Shown one piece after another: positions 15,990-23,944 of a DNA stretch of 64,000 nucleotides. Position numbers and translations under genes: made by a program. The notes below the pieces were generated by a model. That model saw only the letters and a list, made by a program, of their open reading frames with translations. It was not told the DNA's origin and searched no databases. Origin of the DNA: Flavonifractor hominis (GTDB lineage Bacteria > Bacillota > Clostridia > Oscillospirales > Oscillospiraceae); contig NZ_JBBMFT010000009.1 in the NCBI RefSeq assembly GCF_040095835.1, forward strand, positions 1 to 64,000, given 5' to 3'. Positions within the stretch are counted from its first letter, which is position 1, and every line of letters begins with the position of its first letter.

Positions 15990-17045
15990 ATGACAGTGGA
16001 CGAGATCTATGCCGGGATGACGGCGACCTTTCAGGAGCAGACCGGGCTGACCGCCGCGGGGGACGGGGATCTGGCGGTGCGCCTTTACGCGGTGGCCAGC
16101 CAGATCTACGCCCTGTATGTGCAGGGGCAGTGGACCCTGCACCAGTGCTTTCCCCAGAGCGCCCAGGGGGAGTACCTGGATCAGCACGCCCAGCTGCGGG
16201 GGCTGGAGCGCCGGGCGGCCACGGCGGCCGAAGGGAGCATCCGCTTTGAGCGGGACGGAGGGACCGAGACCGCCCTCACCATCCCCCAGGGCACGGTGTG
16301 CATGACGGGGACGCTGGTGCGCTTTGAGACCACCGAGCAGGGGAGCATCCCCGCCGGGGAGACCGGGGCCGAGGTGCCCGCCCGGGCGCTGGAGGCCGGG
16401 GCGGCGGGCAACGTGGCCGCCGGGAGCATCCGGGCCATGGCGGTGCCCCCGGTGGGAGTGAGCCGCTGCACCAATCCCCAGGCCTTCACCGGCGGCACCG
16501 ACGCCGAGGACGACGAGACCCTGCGCGCCCGGGTGCTGGAGACCTTCCGGCGGATGCCCAACGGCGCCAACGCCGCCTTTTACCAGCAGCAGGCCATGTC
16601 CTTTCCCGAGGTGGCCGCCGCCGCGGTCATCCCCCGGCCCAGGGGGGTGGGCACGGTGGACGTGGTGGTGTCTACCGCCGCGGGCCTGCCGGAGGAGGAG
16701 CTGCTGGAGCGGCTGCGGCAGCACCTGGAGCAGATGCGGGAGATCGCGGTGGACGTCCAGGTCCGGGCCCCGGAGGAAAAGAAGGTCAACGTGACGGTGC
16801 AGGTGGCGCCGGAGGAGGGCGCGGACTTCGCCCAGGTCAAGACGGCGGTGGAGGAGGCGCTGGGGAACTGGTTTGACGGGAGCCTGCTGGGGCGCAGCGT
16901 CCTGCGGGCCCAGCTGGTGGCCCTGGTGTTCGGCGTGGAGGGCGTGGCCAACTGCGCCGTCACCACCCCCGCCGCCGACGTGAGTGCCGAAAGCGACCAG
17001 CTGCCCCGGCTGGGCACGCTGAGCGTCGTGGAAATGGGGGGCTGA
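15990..17045 (+). CDS. Baseplate J-like protein (XkdT-like)
   Basis: A 351-residue wedge component. The family-typical stretch TLHQCFPQSAQGEYLDQHAQLRGLERRAAT lies near 45-75. GTDAEDDETLRARVLETFRRMPNGANAAFY follows near 170-200, and the last third is RAPEEKKVNVTVQVAPEEGADFAQVKTAVEEAL. Start ATG 15990 lies four bases after the preceding stop. Complete and well conserved in motif order. Confidence 0.88.
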   Translation: MTVDEIYAGMTATFQEQTGLTAAGDGDLAVRLYAVASQIYALYVQGQWTLHQCFPQSAQGEYLDQHAQLRGLERRAATAAEGSIRFERDGGTETALTIPQGTVCMTGTLVRFETTEQGSIPAGETGAEVPARALEAGAAGNVAAGSIRAMAVPPVGVSRCTNPQAFTGGTDAEDDETLRARVLETFRRMPNGANAAFYQQQAMSFPEVAAAAVIPRPRGVGTVDVVVSTAAGLPEEELLERLRQHLEQMREIAVDVQVRAPEEKKVNVTVQVAPEEGADFAQVKTAVEEALGNWFDGSLLGRSVLRAQLVALVFGVEGVANCAVTTPAADVSAESDQLPRLGTLSVVEMGG

Positions 17046-17047
17046 AT

Positions 17048-17611
17048 ATGGGCTATGCCGAAGATCTGAGGGCCCTGCTGCGGCCCATGCGGATCTACCG
17101 CCTGGAGGGGAGCGTCAACGGCGGCGAGCTGGAGGCCCAGGGCCGGGCCCTGGACCGGGAGGAGCAGCGGCTGGAGGAGCTGGAGCGGGAGATGCTCCTC
17201 ACCACCGCCCAGGACTGGGGGCTGGAGGCCGTGGAGGGCCTGCTGACCCGCCGGCCGGTGAGCACCACCCCGGAGGGACGGCGGCAGGCGCTGCAGGCCC
17301 TGCTGCGCATCGGCGGGGACAGCTTTACCCTGGCGGCCATCAACGACAACCTGAAGGGCTGCGGCCTCAACGCCGTGGCCAGCGAGACCGGCACCCCCGG
17401 CGTGGTGGAGATCTATTTCCCCGATGTGCCCGGCATCCCCGACGGCTTTGCGCAGATGCGGGCCATCCTGGAGGACATCCTGCCCTGCCACCTGGACATC
17501 CGCTACCACTTCTGGTACGCCACCTGGGCGGGGCTGGAGGCGCGCTTTGCCACCTGGGGGGACATCGAGGCCCTCGCTCCCACCTGGGAGGAGATCGAAA
17601 AGCTGGTATGA
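17048..17611 (+). CDS. Baseplate/tail protein of the DUF2313 (XkdU) type
   Basis: The last gene of the phage block, 187 residues. It opens GYAEDLRALLRPMRIYRLEGSVNGGELEAQG, the XkdU signature. LEAVEGLLTRRP follows, and the C-terminus is tryptophan-rich (WYATWAGLEARFATWGDIE). In complete phages tail fibre, holin and lysin genes come next. Here a strong terminator follows within three bases and the next gene is on the other strand. Confidence 0.8.
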   Translation: MGYAEDLRALLRPMRIYRLEGSVNGGELEAQGRALDREEQRLEELEREMLLTTAQDWGLEAVEGLLTRRPVSTTPEGRRQALQALLRIGGDSFTLAAINDNLKGCGLNAVASETGTPGVVEIYFPDVPGIPDGFAQMRAILEDILPCHLDIRYHFWYATWAGLEARFATWGDIEALAPTWEEIEKLV

Positions 17612-17613
17612 AA

Positions 17614-17649
17614 AACCGCCGGCCTGAACCAGAGTTCAGGCCGGCGGTT
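17614..17649. terminator. Bidirectional terminator between phage block and SLH gene
   Basis: A perfect 16-bp stem (17614-17629 with 17634-17649) with a 4-nt loop. It has A-rich sequence on the left and T-rich sequence on the right and ends two converging genes. It marks the right border of the phage block. Confidence 0.85.
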
Positions 17650-18163
17650 CTGTTTGGATCAGGGGCCGGTCAAAAAAGCGGGAGAGCACGGTGCGCAGCT
17701 GCTGGTCGGTGAGGGTGCCGGCAGGGTCCAGCTCCCCGGTGGGGGACCAGTCCATCAGCCCTGTGCCCGCCGCCCAGTAGAGGGAGTCGTCCGCCCAGGG
17801 GGAGATGCCCTCATACTCGTTGCAGGCGGCCACCCCCTCGGGATAGAAGGTGTCCCGACCCAGGCAGGCGGCGTAGCGGCGCAGGAGTACGGCGGCCTCC
17901 TCCCGGGTGATGGGCCGCTGGGGGGTGAAGAGGTCGCCGCCGGTGCCCCGGACCACACCCAGATCGTAGGCCCAGCAGATGGCGGGGGCCTCCTCCAGCT
18001 CCAGCGGCACGTCGGTGAAGGGGGCGTCCCCCCGGTAGGGCAGCGCCCCCGCCCCCACCCACAGGGCGTACACGAACCGGGCCCGGCTCACCGCCGGCTG
18101 AGCGGCGACGGCCGACGGGAGCAGCAGGGTCAGCAGCAGCAGCGCGGGAATCATCAGTCGCAT
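17636..18163 (-). CDS. Small secreted S-layer-homology protein
   Basis: A 175-residue exported protein. Residues 1-21 (MRLMIPALLLLTLLLPSAVAA) are a signal peptide. The rest consists of SLH-like repeats: FTDVPLELEEAPAICWAYDLGVVRGTGGDLFTPQRPITREEAAVLLRRY, then ISPWADDSLYWAAGTGLM to GTLTDQQLRTVLSRFF. SLH domains bind pyruvylated secondary cell-wall polymers. No other domain is present, so it may coat the wall or act as an adaptor. AGGAGG seven bases upstream supports ATG 18163. A TATATT box lies at 18186-18191, without a clear -35 box. Confidence 0.75.
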   Translation of the reverse strand: MRLMIPALLLLTLLLPSAVAAQPAVSRARFVYALWVGAGALPYRGDAPFTDVPLELEEAPAICWAYDLGVVRGTGGDLFTPQRPITREEAAVLLRRYAACLGRDTFYPEGVAACNEYEGISPWADDSLYWAAGTGLMDWSPTGELDPAGTLTDQQLRTVLSRFFDRPLIQTEPPA

Positions 18164-18234
18164 GGCATATCCTCCTTTGCACAAGAATATACCATAAACT
18201 GGGAAAAGATGCCGTCGAAGCGGGGCCGGCCCAA

Positions 18235-19191
18235 TCAGCGCATGCGGTTGCGCAGGGGCTGGCCGGCGGTATAGCGGCGCAGGTTGTCCAGGAAGAGGGC
18301 GCGGATGCGCTCCAGGGTCAGCTCCATGTGGTTGTAGCCGCCGGCGGTGTGGGGGGTGATGAGGGCGCCGGGGGCGTCCCACAGGGGGTGCTCCGGGGGG
18401 AGGGGCTCCGGGTCGGTCACGTCCATGCCCGCCCCCAGCAGGCGCCCCTGGGCCAGCAGCTCGGCCAGGGCGGCGCAGTCCACGGCGGAGCCCCGCCCGG
18501 CGTTGAGGAGCACGGCCCCCGGCTTCATCCGCTCCAGCCGGGCCCGGCTGAGCAGGCCGGCGGTCTCCGGGGTGTGGGGGAGGGCCAGGGCCACCACATC
18601 GGCCTGGCCCAGCAGTTCGTCCAGGGCGGAGAGGGGATAGGTCTCGTCAAAGCCCTCCACCGGGGCGTCCGAGCGGTGGACCCCCACCACACGGGCGGCC
18701 CCGAAGGCCCGGCACAGGCCGGCGAAGTGCCGGCCGATGTCCCCGGTGCCCCCCACCAGCACGCTGGCGCCGGACAGGGACCACACATGCCCCAGGTCCT
18801 GCCAGACGTGGGCGTGCTGCTGGTCCCGGTAGGCGGGCAGGCGCTTGTAGATGGCCAGCAGCATGGCCAGCATGTGCTCGGACACGGCGGGGCCGTAGGC
18901 CCCCACGGCGGAGGTGACCGCCACGTGGCCGGGCAGCACGCCGGGGGCCAGGTAGGGGTCCACCCCGGCGTTCCAGCTCTGGACCCACTTCAGCCGGGGA
19001 AAGCTCTTCAGGTCCGCCGGGGGCACGAAGCCCATGAGCACGGTGACCCGCTCCCGCCAGTCTTGGGGGATGTCCGCGGCCCCGCCGCGGTCGCTGGTGG
19101 GAAGAAAAAGATGCTCCGCCTCCGGCGCCGCGGCCTGAAAGGCGGGACGCTGGTCCTGAGGGATGGGGAGCAGATGCAGAATGGTTTCCAT
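18235..19191 (-). CDS. D-isomer-specific 2-hydroxyacid dehydrogenase family protein
   Basis: A 318-residue NAD(P)-dependent oxidoreductase. It has the Rossmann motif VGGTGDIGRHFA near 143-154, the segment LPHTPETAGLLSRARLERMKPGAVLLNAGRGSAVD with the catalytic Arg in NAGRG, DPEPLPPEHPLW with the catalytic Glu, and ITPHTAG with the catalytic His. It belongs to the GhrA/phosphoglycerate dehydrogenase-like group; the 2-keto acid substrate is unknown. It is monocistronic, with its own promoter and a divergent recG neighbour. Confidence 0.85.
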   Translation of the reverse strand: METILHLLPIPQDQRPAFQAAAPEAEHLFLPTSDRGGAADIPQDWRERVTVLMGFVPPADLKSFPRLKWVQSWNAGVDPYLAPGVLPGHVAVTSAVGAYGPAVSEHMLAMLLAIYKRLPAYRDQQHAHVWQDLGHVWSLSGASVLVGGTGDIGRHFAGLCRAFGAARVVGVHRSDAPVEGFDETYPLSALDELLGQADVVALALPHTPETAGLLSRARLERMKPGAVLLNAGRGSAVDCAALAELLAQGRLLGAGMDVTDPEPLPPEHPLWDAPGALITPHTAGGYNHMELTLERIRALFLDNLRRYTAGQPLRNRMR

Positions 19192-19265
19192 ATTGGTCGA
19201 ATGCCTCCTTACAGGGATGTTGGCCGGCGCCGGGCGGAGATGCGCCGCGGGTCCATAACGGACTG

Positions 19266-19294
19266 ATTATAGCAACTCCCTCCCCGCTTTGCAA
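19266..19294 (-). promoter_or_regulatory. Promoter of the 2-hydroxyacid dehydrogenase gene
   Basis: Minus-strand TTGCAA (19289-19294), 17-bp spacer, and TATAAT (19266-19271) preceded by TGC, an extended -10 box. Near-consensus, so a strong sigma-A promoter is expected. The leader is about 65 nt. Confidence 0.8.
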
Positions 19295-19307
19295 GCCGGC
19301 CCCGCAC

Positions 19308-19336
19308 TTGCCCCGCACCTGGAAATGTGCTACACT
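19308..19336 (+). promoter_or_regulatory. Promoter of recG
   Basis: TTGCCC (19308-19313), 17-bp spacer, TACACT (19331-19336) preceded by TGC. It is divergent from and only 13 bp away from the -35 box of the dehydrogenase promoter, so the two polymerases may compete. Confidence 0.6.
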
Positions 19337-19365
19337 ACAGGGACATGGAAAGGGGGGAGCGGGAT

Positions 19366-21423
19366 ATGGAGCTGCACCTGGACACGCCGGTGGAGGCCCT
19401 GCCCGGCGTGGGTCCGGCCCGGGCGGGACACCTGGCCCGGCTGGGGCTGGCCACGGTGGGGGATCTGCTGGGCTACTTCCCCCGGGACTATGAGGACCGG
19501 CGGGCCGGTTCCACCATCGCCGCCGCGCCGCCGGACCGGCCGGTGTGCCTGACCCTGATGGCGGCCGAGCCGCCCCGGCTCTCCCGCATCCGCAAGGGGC
19601 TGGAGCTGGTGAAGCTGCGCATGGTGGACGACACGGGCAGCCTGAACGTCACCTTTTTCAACCAGTCCTATTTAAAGGAAGCCCTCCACCCCGGGGAGTA
19701 CTACATCTGCTACGGCACGGTGGAGGGCCCTCCCGGCCGCCGCCAGATGACCAACCCCGTGTGCGAGCCCGCCGGGCGGGCCCGCTTCACCGGGTGCATC
19801 CTGCCGGTGTATCCCCTGACCCGGGGGATCTCCAACAACCTGCTGGCCGGGCTGACCCGCCGCTGCGCCGAGGCCTGCGCCGGCCAGGTGGAGGAGGCCC
19901 TGCCGCCGGAGCTGCGGCACAGGTATGAGCTGGCGGGGGTGGAGTTTGCCTACCGCAACATCCACATGCCCGCCGACGAGCAGGCCCTGGAGAGCGCCCG
20001 CAGGCGGCTGATCTTTGAGGAGCTGTTCCAGCTCACCTGCGGCATGGCCCTGCTGCGCTCCCGCCGGGACCGGGCCCGGGGCATCCGGTTTTCCACACCG
20101 CCGGTGGAACACTTTCTGGCGCTGCTGCCCTTTGCCCTCACCGGGGCCCAGCGCCGGGCCATGGCCGAGATCGCGGCGGACACCGCCTCCGGCGCGCCCA
20201 TGAACCGCCTGGTCCAGGGGGACGTGGGCTCGGGCAAGACCATGGTGGCGGCCTACGGGGCCTGGCTGGCCGCCGCCAGCGGGGTGCAGTGCGCCCTCAT
20301 GGCCCCCACCGAGCTGCTGGCCGAGCAGCATATGCGCTCCCTGGCGCCGCTGCTGGAGCGGGCGGGCATCCGCACCGGGCTGCTCACCGGCTCGGTGAAG
20401 GGCCGGGCCCGCAGGCAGCTGTACGCCGCGCTGGAGGCCGGGGAGCTGGACCTGGTCATCGGCACCCACGCCCTGCTCAGCGAGGGGGTGTGCTTCCGGG
20501 AGCTGGGGCTGGTCATCACCGACGAGCAGCACCGCTTCGGCGTGGCCCAGCGGGCCCGCCTGGCCGCCAAGGCCCGGCAGACCCCCCACGTGCTGGTGCT
20601 GTCGGCCACCCCCATCCCCCGCACCCTGGCTCTCATCATCTACGGGGATCTGGACGTGTCGGTGATCGACGAGCTGCCCCCCGGCCGCACCCCGGTGGAG
20701 ACCTACGTGGTGGGGGAGGACAAGCGCCAGCGGATGTACGGCTTTGTGCGCAAATTGGTGGGGGAGGGCCGCCAGGTCTATGTGGTCTGCCCCGCCGTGG
20801 AGGAGGGGGAGGGCGGCGACGGGCTGAAGGCCGCCGTGGCCTACGCCGAGACCCTCCGGGCGGAAGTCTTTCCCGAGCTGCGGGTGGGCCTGGTCCACGG
20901 CAAGATGAAGAGCCGGGACAAGGACGCGGTGATGAGCCGCTTTGCCGCCGGGGAGCTGGACGTGCTGGTGTCCACCACGGTGATCGAGGTGGGGGTGGAC
21001 GTGCCCAACGCCGCGCTGATGGTGGTGGAGAACGCCGACCGCTTCGGCCTGTCCCAGCTCCACCAGCTCCGGGGCCGGGTAGGCCGGGGAAAGCACCAGT
21101 CTTACTGCGTGCTGGTCAGCGACACCCGCAGCGCCGCCAGCCGGGAGCGGCTGCGGGTCTTGTCAAAGACCACCGACGGGTTTAAAATAGCCGAGGAAGA
21201 CCTGAAGCTGCGCGGGCCGGGCGACTTTTTCGGCCAGCGGCAGCACGGTCTGCCCCAGCTGTCCATCGCCGATCTGGCGGGGGACATGCGGGTGCTCAAG
21301 CAGGCCCAGCAGGCGGCCGAGGAGCTGCTGGCGGCCGACCCGGGGCTCACCCGGCCGGAGCACGCCCCGCTGCTGGAGCGGGTGCGGCGGCTGTTTGCCG
21401 AGCACGGGGAGATGTTTAACTGA
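19366..21423 (+). CDS. recG: ATP-dependent DNA helicase RecG
   Basis: A 685-residue branch-migrating helicase that reverses stalled forks and processes Holliday junctions. The N-terminal wedge OB-fold domain covers about 1-250. Walker A GDVGSGKT is at 285-292 and DEQH at 386-389. The C-terminal helicase domain has VLVSTTVIEVGVDVPNA and QLRGRVGRG. The TRG-type motif and wedge are in normal order and the length is typical. ATG 19366 is chosen because a GGGGGGAG site is at correct distance; an upstream in-frame ATG (19327) lies before the -10 box of the promoter. Confidence 0.95.
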   Translation: MELHLDTPVEALPGVGPARAGHLARLGLATVGDLLGYFPRDYEDRRAGSTIAAAPPDRPVCLTLMAAEPPRLSRIRKGLELVKLRMVDDTGSLNVTFFNQSYLKEALHPGEYYICYGTVEGPPGRRQMTNPVCEPAGRARFTGCILPVYPLTRGISNNLLAGLTRRCAEACAGQVEEALPPELRHRYELAGVEFAYRNIHMPADEQALESARRRLIFEELFQLTCGMALLRSRRDRARGIRFSTPPVEHFLALLPFALTGAQRRAMAEIAADTASGAPMNRLVQGDVGSGKTMVAAYGAWLAAASGVQCALMAPTELLAEQHMRSLAPLLERAGIRTGLLTGSVKGRARRQLYAALEAGELDLVIGTHALLSEGVCFRELGLVITDEQHRFGVAQRARLAAKARQTPHVLVLSATPIPRTLALIIYGDLDVSVIDELPPGRTPVETYVVGEDKRQRMYGFVRKLVGEGRQVYVVCPAVEEGEGGDGLKAAVAYAETLRAEVFPELRVGLVHGKMKSRDKDAVMSRFAAGELDVLVSTTVIEVGVDVPNAALMVVENADRFGLSQLHQLRGRVGRGKHQSYCVLVSDTRSAASRERLRVLSKTTDGFKIAEEDLKLRGPGDFFGQRQHGLPQLSIADLAGDMRVLKQAQQAAEELLAADPGLTRPEHAPLLERVRRLFAEHGEMFN

Positions 21424-21441
21424 GGATACGAGGTGTTCACA

Positions 21442-21822
21442 ATGGATCGAATGGAAGAGGTCCGGGCCCTGCGGGCCGACCCCCAGGTACACTACAACTG
21501 CTGCCAGGCGGTGCTGGTGCCCTTCTGCGAGGCCTGCGGGCTGAGCCGGGAGCAGGCCTTCGCCCTGGGCAGCAACTTCGGCTCGGGCATGCGCCACGGC
21601 TCCACCTGCGGCGCGGTGACGGGCGCGCTGATGGTGCTGGGCATGGCGGGAGCGGACAGCCAGGCCGGTACCGAGCTGCTGCGCCGCTTCCGGGCCAAGA
21701 ACCAGACGCTGGACTGCGCCAGTCTGCTGCGCATGGCCAGCGAGCGGGGCGAGGAGCGCAAGAGCCACTGCGACCGCATGGTATTTGATGCCGCGGAGCT
21801 GCTGGAAGAGCTGATGAAATGA
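21442..21822 (+). CDS. C_GCAxxG_C_C family redox protein
   Basis: A 126-residue protein with the spaced cysteine and glycine pattern of the C_GCAxxG_C_C family: YNCCQAV near the start, GSGMRHGSTCGAVTGALMVLG, TLDCASLL, and SHCDRMV. Such proteins are probable membrane-associated or soluble redox or metal-binding factors of anaerobes; no reaction is established. It follows recG at 18 bases and is probably co-transcribed. ATG 21442 follows GAGGT at seven bases. Confidence 0.8.
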   Translation: MDRMEEVRALRADPQVHYNCCQAVLVPFCEACGLSREQAFALGSNFGSGMRHGSTCGAVTGALMVLGMAGADSQAGTELLRRFRAKNQTLDCASLLRMASERGEERKSHCDRMVFDAAELLEELMK

Positions 21823-21860
21823 AAAAAGAGAACTTTCCTTTGGGAAAGTTCTCTTTTTTT
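21822..21860 (+). terminator. Terminator of the recG operon
   Basis: A stem of at least 12 bp around GAGAACTTTCC/GGAAAGTTCTC with a 4-nt loop, followed by seven T residues. A canonical intrinsic terminator. Confidence 0.9.
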
Positions 21861-21863
21861 GTA

Positions 21864-21892
21864 TTGTGCCCCGGGGGAAAGGGGTGTATGAT
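21864..21892 (+). promoter_or_regulatory. Promoter of the large SLH protein gene
   Basis: TTGTGC (21864-21869), 17-bp spacer, TATGAT (21887-21892), directly after the terminator and 34 bases before the start codon. Confidence 0.65.
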
Positions 21893-21926
21893 GAAGCCAG
21901 ATCAGAAAAAGAGAGGAAGTGCTGGT

Positions 21927-23876
21927 ATGAAACGACAGATGTTCCTGCGCCGGGCGGCGGCACTGGTCTGCGCGCTGGCCTGCACCGCCGTCCTGCTGCC
22001 GGCCCGGGCCGCCGGGGCGGAGCCCGCCGTCAGCAGCAACGACGCCAAACAGACCTACAGCAGCTGGTCCGGCCCGGTGGACTCCTACCTGATGGAGGAG
22101 GGCGGGGTACTTACCCGGGTGGAGTACATCGGCGAGAGCATCGTGGTGGAGGACTACGACGCCGGGAGCTTCACCCTGCAGGGCAGCCGGAGCATCCCCA
22201 TGGAGCTGCCCCTCTTCGGCGGGTTCTTCGCCGGGGAGGAGTATAACTTCTTTGTCTTCGGCCAGGAAAACCCCAACGAGGACGACAGCCGGGAGGTCGT
22301 CCGGGTGGTGAAGTACTCCAAGCAGTGGCAGCGCCTGGGTCAGGCCAGCCTGTACGGGGCCAATACCGTCACCCCCTTTAAGGCCGGCTCCTGCCGCATG
22401 GCCGAGGGCAACGGCGTGCTCTTTGTGCGCACCTGCCATGAGATGTACCAAACCTCCGACGGGCTCAACCACCAGTCCAGCTTCACCTTCACCCTGGATG
22501 AGGATTCCATGGAATTCCTCACCACCCAGACGGGGATATCCAACCTGGCCACCGGCTACGTGAGCCACTCCTTCAACCAGTTCCTGCTGCTGGACGGGGA
22601 CAACCTGGTGGCCGCCGACCACGGAGACGCCTACCCCCGGTCCATCGTGCTCATCCGCTACATGGGCGACAACGCCAAAAACGGCGTGCTGGGTCTGTGC
22701 CAGGGGATCGACGTGCTGGAGATCTACGGCCAGACGGGGAACAACGTCACCGGCGCCACCCTGGGCGGCCTGGCCGCCGGGAAGGACCACTATGTGGTGG
22801 CGGGCACCTCGGTGGCCCAGGACGGCAGCGCCGCCAACGGCGGCGGCGGAGAGAACCTCTTTGTGGGCAGCGTGGACAAGGACAGCGGCGCGGTGGAGCT
22901 GCACTGGCTGACCGACTATGCCCCCATAAGCGGCTCCCTGTCGGGCGCCACCTGGTGGGAGGCCAGTACCCCCCATCTGATCCCCCTGGAGGACGGCACC
23001 TTCCTGCTGATGTGGCAGCTGTGGTTCCGGGGCGGCAAGGTGGCCGTGGTGCAGTACGCGGTGGTGGAGGAGACCGGGAACGTGCTGCGGAGCGGCCAGC
23101 TCCAGGGGGTCTGCCTCTCCGACTGCCAGGGCATCCTGGTGGACGGGGACGTGGTGTGGTACACCACCGAGGAGAGCGGGCCCACCTTCTACCGCTTTGA
23201 TCCCGACGACGGGACGTGTACGGCGGAGGACCGGTACGGCAGCGCCCTGAGCGCCTTTTCCGCCGACCAGCCTGTCCCCACCTTTACCGACGTGCCGGCG
23301 GACGCCTGGTACCGGGAGACGGTGGAGCAGGTCTGCGCCCTGGGGCTGATGAAGGGCACGGGGGCGGACACCTTCTCCCCCGACGCCAAGCTGACCAACG
23401 CCGAGGCGGCGGTGCTGGCCGCCCGGGTGCGCAGCCTGTGCCAGCAGGACGGGACCACCTTCGTCCAGGGTGACCCCTGGTACCAGAGCTATTGGGACTA
23501 CGCCTTCCAGCACGGCTGCGCAGGCTCCGTCATGGGGACCAACGCCCAGCCCCAGCAGCTGTGTACCCGGGCGGGCTTTGCCGGCAGTCTGGCCGCCGCC
23601 GTGCCCGAGTCGGTCCTGCAGCCGCTGCCCCATCTGGAAGGGTTTTCGGACAGCGCGCTCATCCGCTCGGACTACGCCAGTGCCCGGCAGGGCATCTCCC
23701 TGCTGTACACCTCTGGGGTGATCTCCGGCGTGCCCGCCGGGGACGGCAGCCTGGCCTTCTGCCCCGGCAACCCCATCACCCGGGCGGAGGCGGCGGCCAT
23801 CCTGGCCCGCCTGATCCTGCCCGAGCTGCGGCAGGCAGACCTGCCCACCCAGGCCGACGGCGCGCCGGCCATGTAA
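21927..23876 (+). CDS. Secreted protein with C-terminal SLH repeats
   Basis: A 649-residue exported protein. A signal peptide ends near residue 30 (cleavage around ARAAGAEP). Residues about 40-450 are beta-rich and look like a propeller-type or lectin-like domain of unknown family (repeated short strands such as FFVFGQE and FLLLDGDNLVAADHG). Residues about 455-649 hold SLH repeats (FTDVPADAWYRETVEQVCALGLMKGTG; FSDSALIRSDYASARQGISLLYTSGVISG). The protein should be held on the cell surface by the SLH part. The function of the large N-terminal region is not recognised. ATG 21927 is preferred, with GAGAGGAAG upstream and a good signal peptide; the upstream in-frame start lies inside the promoter. 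Confidence 0.8.
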   Translation: MKRQMFLRRAAALVCALACTAVLLPARAAGAEPAVSSNDAKQTYSSWSGPVDSYLMEEGGVLTRVEYIGESIVVEDYDAGSFTLQGSRSIPMELPLFGGFFAGEEYNFFVFGQENPNEDDSREVVRVVKYSKQWQRLGQASLYGANTVTPFKAGSCRMAEGNGVLFVRTCHEMYQTSDGLNHQSSFTFTLDEDSMEFLTTQTGISNLATGYVSHSFNQFLLLDGDNLVAADHGDAYPRSIVLIRYMGDNAKNGVLGLCQGIDVLEIYGQTGNNVTGATLGGLAAGKDHYVVAGTSVAQDGSAANGGGGENLFVGSVDKDSGAVELHWLTDYAPISGSLSGATWWEASTPHLIPLEDGTFLLMWQLWFRGGKVAVVQYAVVEETGNVLRSGQLQGVCLSDCQGILVDGDVVWYTTEESGPTFYRFDPDDGTCTAEDRYGSALSAFSADQPVPTFTDVPADAWYRETVEQVCALGLMKGTGADTFSPDAKLTNAEAAVLAARVRSLCQQDGTTFVQGDPWYQSYWDYAFQHGCAGSVMGTNAQPQQLCTRAGFAGSLAAAVPESVLQPLPHLEGFSDSALIRSDYASARQGISLLYTSGVISGVPAGDGSLAFCPGNPITRAEAAAILARLILPELRQADLPTQADGAPAM

Positions 23877-23892
23877 CGGCGCAGATGAAAAT

Positions 23893-23933
23893 AAGCCCCC
23901 GCCTCCGCGCAAACGGCGCGGAGGCGGGGGCTT
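23893..23933. terminator. Bidirectional terminator between SLH gene and FUSC gene
   Basis: A perfect 18-bp GC-rich stem (23893-23910 with 23916-23933), 5-nt loop, followed by a T-rich tail on the plus strand. It serves two converging genes. Confidence 0.85.
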
Positions 23934-23944
23934 TGTGTTTTGCG

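Noticed and set aside
4596..17700. Attachment-site repeats flanking the phage block
   Set aside because: I compared the left gap (4596-4888) with the right border (17612-17660) and saw no direct repeat long enough to be an att core. No tRNA or integrase gene is present.
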